Both the position numbers and the translations under genes were made by a program. The notes beneath the pieces were generated by a model that saw only the letters and a program-made list of their open reading frames with translations, was not told the origin of the DNA and did no database searches. A stretch of DNA of 64,000 bases from Polydactylus sextarius (taxonomy: Eukaryota > Chordata > Actinopteri > Polynemidae), in contig CM028931.1 of the NCBI GenBank assembly GCA_016801845.1, positions 10,113,587 through 10,177,586 of the forward strand. The letters are read 5' to 3'. Below are positions 57,401 through 64,000 of this stretch, piece by piece (the stretch's first letter is position 1; the number at the start of each line of letters is the position of its first letter).

Positions 57401-60400
57401 CAGCTGATGGCGCTGACACATAATATCTCTATTGATGATGGGGGGGCGTGGCCAATAATCTGCATCTTGTTTTATACATTGATTATCAACCAATCCTTGA
57501 TAGAGTTGTTTTGTTCCAACCGGCAACACAACAACAAAAGCTGCTACAATGACAGATCATCCCTCTGAGTGAGCGATAACACCGGCGACACAACAATGAC
57601 ACTTTGACAAAGTAATAGGAGCCGTGGCTGCTGGTGTCACCACAGACACTAGACTTTGTTCGTGGGTTATTATTACTTGTAAAAGCCGCTGGCGGGAGCA
57701 GTGACGGAGCGATGACACCAGGAAACCACAGCTGCTGATATCAGGAGGTGTGTGACAACAGGAAAAAAAAACAACAACATTAATTCGTCATCAGATGCAA
57801 CACAAATGGCCATTTACTCCTGATCCCACCGCAAACGGCTTCAACACATCCTGGCGGACACAAACGGTGCGGCGCCGAGTCCAGGTCGACGTGCCAGACT
57901 AGAACGAGCGTCGGCTTCCAAACACCCACTGATCCACCGTCCTCACACACCAAGGCTATTTATTTTCGTTGCCAAACCAGCTCAGTGCTGAACGTTAAAA
58001 ACCAGTGAATGATGTTACTCATCTGACACTAAAGAGCTGTAAATATATTTGAACCTTAACTGTTTATAATATGATCAAATGACTGAATAAAAAGGTGTGA
58101 AAAAGCTTAAAATAATAAATAGTGTAGAGTATATTACTAGCAATTACAGCTCTGTATTTAAAACCTTATCATTAGATTAAAAGTGATTAATCCAGACATA
58201 TTTTCTTGTCTGTATCACCGTGCTCTACAATAATTAAACAAGCTTCCATCCATTTTCTGCTGCTTATTAAAGGTCGAGTCAACTGCAACGTTGTTCAGCT
58301 CCTCCTGGGGGCTTCCTGGACCAAACCCAAACCAGCTGAGATATGTAATCTCTCCTGTCTGTTGTGGATTTACCTCGAGGTAGACCCCCTTCTGTCCACT
58401 AAACCTCCAAAGAAACCAATCATAAGTCTGAATCACCTCGACTGTCTCCTTCCAACTACATCCTAGTTGACACTAACTTCACCAGTGATCTCCAGTGGTG
58501 GTGTCTGGTGGACTTGGTCCTCTGATGGTTGGTGAATCATCAGTTAATGATCATAATGTGTGAACAGCCCTAACGACTCCATCAGAGGCCGTCGGGACCT
58601 GGTCTGAGACGGGACTGGATCTGTCATGTTAGAAAACTGGAGGAGTGTGTGTTTACTGAGACCACAGAGCGCTGGAACTATGGTGATGCAGCATCAGAAA
58701 GATAGAGATTCGGGCCACGGTCCCGATGCGCTTTAGTCAGATACAGGACCGATATGGTTTTGGAGACTGGAGAGCTTGCTGGCTGGTGCAGGCTGTCAAA
58801 AATATGACGCTCCTGTCTAAAAATGTGCCGTCATCACGTAACGTGAGAACGTCTGGAATCGTTTAAGGAATTGATAAGATGTAGACGCGGCTGATAACGA
58901 TGGATCGGACCATTTGGTTCCTTAGTGGCCGGTTTAGTCTGTGTCGGAGGCAGCGTCTTCACCGGTGCTCGTCAACAATAAACGGCTGTAAATCACGGTG
59001 AGAAGCAGCGGCTACATCCTGTCTAGTTCACGTGACCAGACGTAGAGTTTGGTGACGTCACGGTGTGATCGGGAGTCGATCACTGACAAGTCTTGTAGTG
59101 TGAACACTACAGGTCTCAGACCAGTTGTTGAGACTCCACATCATGGGAACACAAGTCGACAACGATCACGACAGAGACTGAAAATCCCAAGTCGACTACC
59201 ATCAAACTAATTAAGCTGTTTAGTGACATAAAGTCTGCTGTTCAAAAACCTCTAACAATCATAAGTCAACACACTAAACTTAAACTTTGATCCACTGGAG
59301 TTACTCATAAATAAACTAACTAATCTTCATTAAATCTCTGCATAAGAACAACGGGTAATGTTTCAAGTTATAAATAAGAAAGTAAGTGTTTAATAAAGGG
59401 ATGCTGGTGATGAGTCCTGAGAGTAGAGTAGTAAATGTAAAAACTTCCAGTAAGTGGATTTGAGCTGAGTCACGGTGGTGTTACGCCACATCAAAGGATG
59501 TTTGCAGTATCAAAAATGCCACGGATTATATTTGTTCACATGTTCAACTGTTGCTAATCTTCACACTTGTCCCGCTTCTTTTTGTCGCACTTGTTATTGT
59601 TAACTTGTCTATTGCCAGAGGTCTCTCTCTCTCTCTCTCTCTGCAGCTGCTACTCACTCAGGCAGACGTTGTCGTGGAAGAAAGCGAGGAAGTCGTTGCA
59701 CTGTTCCCTGTGGTTGCCGCTCGCTGTGCAGGAGCACCACGGCCCCACGTTGGACGTGGAGTTGTCAAGGTAATTGGGAGTTATTGTGCTTCCTGTGGGA
59801 AGAGGAACAACAAAGTTATGTATGTTTACAGACACATATTACAACTGTTCTTACAATAAAAACCTTAAGTAATTAATCAAGTAAACGTTTTTTTTTTTTT
59901 TAGCCTGGGGTTGCATGTTCATCTTGTAAACGCCTCATGAAATATGCAGTTTTTTTTGTTTTTTTTTAAAGAAGCAATGAGTTTAATGTTCCAACAAATT
60001 GAAACGTTTGAGCAGAATCCTGCCGGATTTAATCTCGTTACACTCAGCCTGATTATGACCCTTAGCCTGATTACGATAATCAAATAAAGACATTTACACA
60101 TGGCGATTCCTATCATCGCAGTATCGCCTCTAATCAGGTTAAGACTGACTTATTAGTGCGCATGTAAATGTATCGACTCAGTCAGGAAGTGTGAAGTAAA
60201 ACAAGACTCTAGGCGAGTCGGAGTTAGTTAAGCAGGAAGCCTGGTGATCAAATAATAACTGGTTCAATCCATTACTGAGTCATCATGAGCCGTATTATAT
60301 GTGCATTTACTATTTTAGTAACAGGTCATGATATGCAATTATTTGAAATGAGATTTTTCTCCTGCGAACATTAATCACGCAGAGCTGTGAGGTTTCATCC

Positions 60401-62250
60401 TCATAGAGCTGCTGGATTATGGGAAAAATACACTTCTAGTCTCTTGAAAGCAAGTAAACTACTAAACTGAAAATAAAATACAAACATAAACATTAAAGTA
60501 CAAAACAAAATAACTCTTAGAGCTAACGCTTAGCATCGCTAACGTTTAGCATCTCTGATATTTAGTATCTCGAACGCTTTGCATCAACATTGCCAACACA
60601 AAGCATAGCTAACGCCTAGCATCACTAATGTTGGCCATCACTAACAATGTGCACTGCTGATGTTTAGCATCTCTAATGCTTAACATCACTAACATTTAGC
60701 ATCACTAACATTTAGTACATCACTAACATTTAGCATTGCATGTTTAACATCTCTAAACTTAGCATAGCTAACATTTAGCATTGATGTTTATGTTTAGATT
60801 GCTAACACCTCATCACTAACATTTAGTACAGCTAACACTAAGTATAGCTAACATTTAGCCTTGCTTATGTTTAAGTATCTCTAATACTTAGCATCGCTAA
60901 CATTTAGCCTCGCTAACATTTAGTATCACCAAGACTTAGTTTAGCTAACATTTAGTATAGCTAACACTTAACATCACTAACATTTAGCATTGCTTATGTT
61001 TAGTATCTCTAACGCTTAACAAGGCTAACACTTAGCATAACACTGGTCTAAAGCTTGTACAACCTGCCAAAATGGCCGAAGCGCGCTTGTCATTCACAAA
61101 ATACTAATAATAGTTTTGTTTTTGTAATAACTAGGGGCCGTAATTGAGATTGAAATACAAGTTTCGATTAATTGGACAGGCCTTCATCCTCACCTGGATC
61201 CTCTCAACGAGTCTTTTTTTTTTTTTTTTTTTTAATCCTACAGAAGATCAAGTCCAGAACAACAAGTGACTTTCTAACGCAGGCTTTGATAAGTCCAGGC
61301 GCCATCACAGAGGTCTCCTGCCTTTGGAGCTTTTCAGCAGTAAATGATTGGAAAGTCATTCTCTGGGTAGGGTAATATTGCTTTTTATTTCCAAAGGAGG
61401 TGGGAAATAAAATTGCTGCACTTTGAGGTGGTGTGGTAGAAAAAAAAAAAAAGTTCTGATTTAGCTTCATTGATTTTTTTTTTTTTTTTTTTTTTTTTGG
61501 GGTCCCAGGCTTTTCCAAACAAGACGTGCTCAGAGTCTTAGCTTCTACTTCAGTTGTCTAAAATGACCAATCACCTCCGCACAGTTTCCTGTCTCCGTCT
61601 CCCTTTATCTGCCTCCTTCAATCCCTCACAAACCAAACAACCCGTTTTTCTGCCTCTTCTCCTCTACTTTTTTTTTTTGTAGCAGTCCAGCGAGGTATTG
61701 TTGTCCCGTAATGACATGTTTAGACTGAGTGGTTTTTAACAACCTTCGGTGCATTATGTGATCTTTTGTTAAGTTTTTTTTTTTTTTTAAATCTAAAGTA
61801 CAATAAGCCGCGTTCTAACGCCTCTGCCCGCTCCCACTCATCATCACGTCAGGGATAATTCTCTCAAAACAGCGGTCAATAGTTGTAATTGCGCTACTTA
61901 TAATGCCAACAACTTGGCCCGGGCACGCTGCAGCCACATTAATCAGCGCGCCATCGATCATTGAACCGCGCTTCTCATCACAATCCGTGATTCATTCTTT
62001 TTGAGTCCTGCTCGGTGCACTTGTCTGCTCTCCGCCTTCCTCCCTCTAAAACCTTTTTGTTCCCGATCCATCACTGAATGGAAGGTGGGTGAGTGGGTGG
62101 GTGAGCCAGGAGCTGGCACGCAGAATGATTTAGTTCTTACCTATCAGGCCGGTGTACGCCAGTAGACACGCTCCGTAGTTTTCCTGCTTGCAGCCGCTGG
62201 CGCTCTGCTCCGAGGGTTGGCAGTCGTACTGGAACTGTGCCCAGCGAGAC
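39334..62250 (-). CDS. gfra4: GDNF family receptor alpha, probably alpha-4, C-terminal four coding exons (partial gene)
   Basis: Minus-strand join of 62141-62250, 59658-59792, 42580-42758 and 39334-39480. GFRalpha proteins are GPI-anchored co-receptors that bind GDNF-family ligands (persephin for GFRalpha4) and activate RET. Visible are the third cysteine-rich domain (FQYDCQPSEQSASGCKQENY, ACLLAYTGLIG, TITPNYLDNS, NVGPWCSCTASGNHREQC, FHDNVCLKNAILAFGNGSDV), a Ser/Ala-rich linker and a C-terminal hydrophobic segment (SLLLLLVIVWLMLL) after small residues, as expected for a GPI signal. NST and NGS are potential N-glycosylation sites. All joins have consensus splice sites and matching phases. The alpha-4 assignment rests mainly on adjacency to atrn, as in human 20p13; by sequence alone it resembles GFRA1, 2 and 4. 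Domain 1-2 exons are right of the window. Confidence 0.88.
39481..42579 (-). other. gfra4: gfra4 intron, 3.1 kb
   Basis: It contains a (CTG/CAG)n run at about 40597-40614 and the degenerate AACATTAAAG tandem region (about 41380-42050). Open frames at 40211-40632 have no recognisable domain. Confidence 0.75.
41380..42050. repeat. degenerate minisatellite of AACATTAAAGNTGCTAA type
   Basis: Loose repetition of AACATTAAAG(T/A)TG(T/C)T and AACACTAAG with 18-30-bp spacing. Individual units differ by several bases. Confidence 0.65.
42580..42758 (-). CDS. gfra4: gfra4 penultimate coding exon
   Basis: The acceptor on the minus strand is GCGTTCCAG and the donor CTCAG|GTGAGA. The exon is 179 bp; its first two bases complete the Lys codon of CLKNAI. 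It encodes NAILAFGNGSDV, the family signature after the last domain-3 cysteine, then a Gly/Ser/Ala-rich linker ending ILRAQIPTQ. Confidence 0.9.
43555..46900. repeat. 3.3-kb degenerate minisatellite with palindromic core
   Basis: About one hundred diverged units of roughly 30-35 bp, consensus AAAAAGTCATACTATAGTAT then GTCGTCAAAAATCAC. The core CATACTATAGTATG is a perfect 14-bp palindrome, conserved better than the A-rich spacer. The array ends at about 46900 in unrelated sequence. Short Ser/Lys/Val-rich frames (for example 44512-44900) are artefacts. Confidence 0.93.
51600..51850. promoter_or_regulatory. candidate regulatory block with two opposed CTCF-like motifs
   Basis: CCACCGGGGGCAGCG (51632-51646, plus) and CGCCCTCTAGTGG (51801-51813, a minus-strand match) both resemble the CTCF consensus. 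The block is CpG-containing and non-repetitive. Binding is inferred from motif only. Confidence 0.3.
52330..53130. promoter_or_regulatory. candidate conserved non-coding / CpG-rich element in gfra4 intron
   Basis: Non-repetitive sequence with a marked CpG cluster at about 52730-53040 (for example GCCGGCGCGCTGACGGCGTC near 52890). It is unlike the AT-rich neighbours. Open frames in several phases are short and lack domains. It could be an enhancer or an alternative promoter. Confidence 0.35.
53600..54280. promoter_or_regulatory. candidate conserved non-coding element in gfra4 intron
   Basis: Dense in homeodomain-type ATTA/TAAT cores and a TCF/LEF-like ATCAAAGG at about 53630. It includes a (GGC)(GGT)n run at 53682-53712. 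A 236-codon minus-strand frame crosses it but contains poly-Pro from that repeat and no recognisable domain. Confidence 0.35.
55010..55210. repeat. interspersed repeat related to 9.47 kb
   Basis: GAGTCGACGCTAAAACACGG and the CAGATTGGTCAGAGG that follows match 9488-9545 in the same orientation. Confidence 0.5.
56281..56862. mobile_element. diverged repeat element, copy 2
   Basis: Reverse complement of 12311-12955 over most of its length, without the internal duplication of that copy. It contains the CGTGACCAGACGTAGAGTTT and GTGACGTCACGG landmarks. No coding capacity was recognised. Confidence 0.75.
58244..58470. mobile_element. degraded LINE fragment
   Basis: It begins CCATCCATTTTCTGCTGCTT and contains TGTAATCTCTCC and AGCTCCTCCTGGGGG. 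This order is typical of the 3' region of a common fish LINE (Rex1/L2-like) in antisense. It is much diverged. Family assignment is from memory and tentative. Confidence 0.5.
58930..59185. mobile_element. diverged repeat element, copy 3 (partial)
   Basis: Same orientation as copy 2, starting GGTTTAGTCTGTGTCGGAGG and ending near CGATCACGACAGAGACTGA. It corresponds to roughly the right 40% of that copy, with very high local identity. Confidence 0.75.
59658..59792 (-). CDS. gfra4: gfra4 coding exon, second half of cysteine-rich domain 3
   Basis: The acceptor on the minus strand is CTTCCCACAG and the donor CTGA|GTGAGT. The exon is 135 bp. It completes a split Gly, then encodes STITPNYLDNSTSNVG, PWCSCTASGNHREQC and DFLAFFHDNVCL. 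The four cysteines sit at the positions expected in the GFRalpha family, and NST is a glycosylation sequon. Confidence 0.93.
60430..61045. repeat. repeat family with TTAGCATCGCTAAC minisatellite, copy 2
   Basis: CTTCTAGTCTCTTGAAAGCA and the following AGTAAACTACTAAACTGA match 32338. From about 60530 to 61045 there are some 30 units of TTAGCATCACTAACA type, period 15-20 bp. Confidence 0.85.
61800..62000. promoter_or_regulatory. candidate conserved non-coding element in gfra4 intron
   Basis: Non-repetitive mixed sequence (GGCCCGGGCACGCTGCAGCC and ATCAGCGCGCCATCGATCAT) close to the exon at 62141, without an open frame of interest. A role is only suggested by composition. Confidence 0.25.
62141..62250 (-). 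CDS. gfra4: gfra4 coding exon, first half of cysteine-rich domain 3
   Basis: The acceptor on the minus strand is GCTCCCACAG and the donor ATAG|GTAAGA. The exon is 110 bp. It encodes SRWAQFQYDCQPSEQSASGC and KQENYGACLLAYTGLI plus the first base of a Gly codon. This is the first coding exon of the gene visible in the window. Confidence 0.93.
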
Positions 62251-63280
62251 CTGTGGGAGCAATAACATGTCATCCATCATTTACTCGTGCTTGGCTGCAG
62301 CACTCATCGTGTCACTGATGGTTGGTCTTCACAGGTGCTTTCTCCCAAACGACAGGATGTGCATCTGAAGACCACGACGCTCGTCTTCCTACATCAACTC
62401 CCTCCACCCGCTCCACTCACCCCTGGTGACATTCATCCCTCTTTTTTTTAATTCTTTTTATCCCCTCCCTCCACCCTTTCACCCGCCTGTCGTCTTCTGG
62501 GACGCTGCCAGGCTGTAAAGAGTCAATGAGGGGCAAAGATAGGCCTTGGCTCTGCTCTCTAAATACCGTGGGTGCTGTCTGGCAGGCCTGGCCGCGAGGA
62601 GATTAGACAAATATGGATCTTCCATATAAACGCTTTCCTCCTACAGCTGCTCTGCCTTTCCCTCCTTCACCTTTCCTGCCAGCCACCCAGACATCGAGCC
62701 TCATCATCATCATCATCGGCGTACAAGGCTGCGGCAGCCCATCATATCGCATCATCGGGCCCCCGCCGTCTACTGGCATTTGCAACAGGATCCCCTCAGG
62801 GCATCACAACTCCCCGCTCTCCCCTCGTTTGTCATGTCATTGTAATGATGTGCGTAAAACTCATAGGGCCGTCGCGGAGTTGAAGGCATCCTCCGCGGGC
62901 TGGCGGTTAATGCCAGCTGACTGGAGCGGGGATCGGCGAGCCGCGTATGAAGGCCTTGAGATGCGCCATCCATCGGGGGAGCGGCGGTGGAGAGTAATGC
63001 CTGATCGATAGCCGTGACAGATGAAGCCCTTTGTCTTCCTGACATTTGAAGAGGAACTAGATTAAATGCTGGCGACCATTTGCTGTCAGAGGCAGGGAGG
63101 CTGACTGGATGGCTCTGAGAACTCCATGTTTTCAGTCTCTGGTGACAGAAAGAAGATACGCCGGCTGAATTTTAATGACTTCATATGACACTGTTGGTTT
63201 TCTGATTGGACGTTAACAATCACAATTAATTTAAAATGAGTCTCTGGGACCGGGCTGCTGCTAATGGTCATAATAATCAC
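62251..63280. other. gfra4: gfra4 upstream intron, mixed-composition block
   Basis: No further gfra4 exon was recognised. 62540-63080 is non-repetitive and CpG-containing, with overlapping open frames on both strands (62572-63045) that show no domain. It may hold conserved non-coding sequence. Confidence 0.35.
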
Positions 63281-63289
63281 TATTATTTG

Positions 63290-64000
63290 GTTCAAAATTG
63301 AAATCGTGATTATTTCAAAAGGTTACTCGTTGACTTGAACTGGAAACAAATGAACATCGGTGAAACAATGAACAGAGAAAATAGAAAAAAAAAAAGTCAA
63401 TCTTAGTCTTCTAGTCTCTTGAAAATACACATACAAGAAGTTACAAAACAAATGTCATTCTTAAGGCTTAGCATCACTAACGCTTAACGTCGGTAACACT
63501 TAGCAATAACACTGATAGCGCTTAGCATTAGTTATGTTTAGTATTGGTTAATATCGGTCACACTTAGCATTGTTAGCGCTTAGTATTGCTAACGCTTAAC
63601 ATCGGCATAATGCTTAGAATCGTTAGAGCTCAACATTGGTAACATTTAGCATGCTTAGCGTTTAACACCAGTAACACTTAGTATCAGTTATGCTTAGTAT
63701 CGTTAACATCGGTAACACTTAACATTCTTAGCACTTAGCATCATTCGTGCTTAATATCGTTAACGCTTAGAATCGTTAGCGCTTAACATCGGTAACGCTT
63801 AGCATAGCTAACGCTTCACATCGTTGGTTAGCATCATAACATCGTTAACGCTTAGAATCGTTAGCGCTTAACATCGGTAACGCTTAGCATAGCTAACGCT
63901 TCACATCGTTAAATCTTAGCATCATTAGTGCTTAACATCGTTAACGCTTAGAATCGTTAGCGCTTAACATCGGTAACGCTTAGCATAGCTAACGCTTCAC
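63290..64000. repeat. repeat family with TTAGCATCGCTAAC minisatellite, copy 3, running off the window
   Basis: From about 63465 on there are units of the type TTAGCATCGTTAACGC. At the end a higher-order unit of 85-96 bp starting CGTTAACGCTTAGAATCGTT appears at 63758, 63843 and 63939 with near-perfect identity. Confidence 0.9.

Larger units (their letters stand above)
42759..59657 (-). other. gfra4: gfra4 intron, 16.9 kb
   Basis: It contains the palindromic minisatellite (43555-46900), GC-balanced candidate regulatory blocks (51600-51850, 52330-54280) and repeat copies at 55.1, 56.3, 58.2 and 58.9 kb. 46900-51500 and 57100-58200 show no gene; they hold A/T runs, a (TA)n run at about 49426-49447 and unassigned sequence. 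Confidence 0.8.

Overview
The window looks like teleost (ray-finned fish) nuclear DNA. It has large introns, many diverged interspersed repeats, long (TG)n microsatellites and minisatellites, and only short islands of protein-coding exons. It has none of the hallmarks of a prokaryotic or viral genome. Nearly all long open frames here are by-products of simple repeats.

Layout. (1) 1-126 is the broken N-terminal end of a mariner-type transposase. (2) 2864-20335 (+) holds the last three coding exons of attractin (atrn): 108, 115 and 125 bp, separated by introns of 13.8 and 3.3 kb. They encode the 115 C-terminal residues of the cytoplasmic tail and end at a normal stop. (3) 20336 to about 24.8 kb is probably the atrn 3' UTR. 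(4) 23-26.6 kb is a dense set of copies of an interspersed repeat, followed by a pyrimidine tract of roughly 0.8 kb. (5) 28.9-37.8 kb contains a GC-rich promoter-like segment and a chain of small exon-like segments with compatible splice phases. I propose this as a low-confidence novel small gene on the + strand. (6) 39334-62250 (-) holds the last four coding exons of a GDNF-family receptor alpha, most likely gfra4. They carry the third cysteine-rich domain, a linker and a hydrophobic GPI-attachment tail. Its upstream exons lie beyond the right edge of the window.

atrn and gfra4 are convergent neighbours here, as ATRN and GFRA4 are adjacent on human chromosome 20p13, which supports both identifications. 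The two genes work in different systems: attractin in melanocortin/agouti signalling and myelin maintenance, GFRalpha4 as a co-receptor for RET. Their proximity is conserved synteny, not an operon.

The rest is repeat structure. It includes a 3.3-kb degenerate minisatellite whose unit contains a perfect 14-bp palindrome (43.55-46.9 kb), several foldback or inverted elements in two or three copies each (2.2/14.0 kb; 5.1/38 kb; 12.3/56.3/58.9 kb; 9.0/17.4 kb; 30.6 kb), a repeat family that carries a TTAGCATCGCTAAC-type minisatellite (32.4, 60.5, 63.5 kb), and a degraded LINE fragment (58.2 kb). A few introns contain GC-balanced, non-repetitive blocks that look like candidate conserved non-coding elements. 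I saw no tRNA, rRNA, CRISPR array or phage gene.
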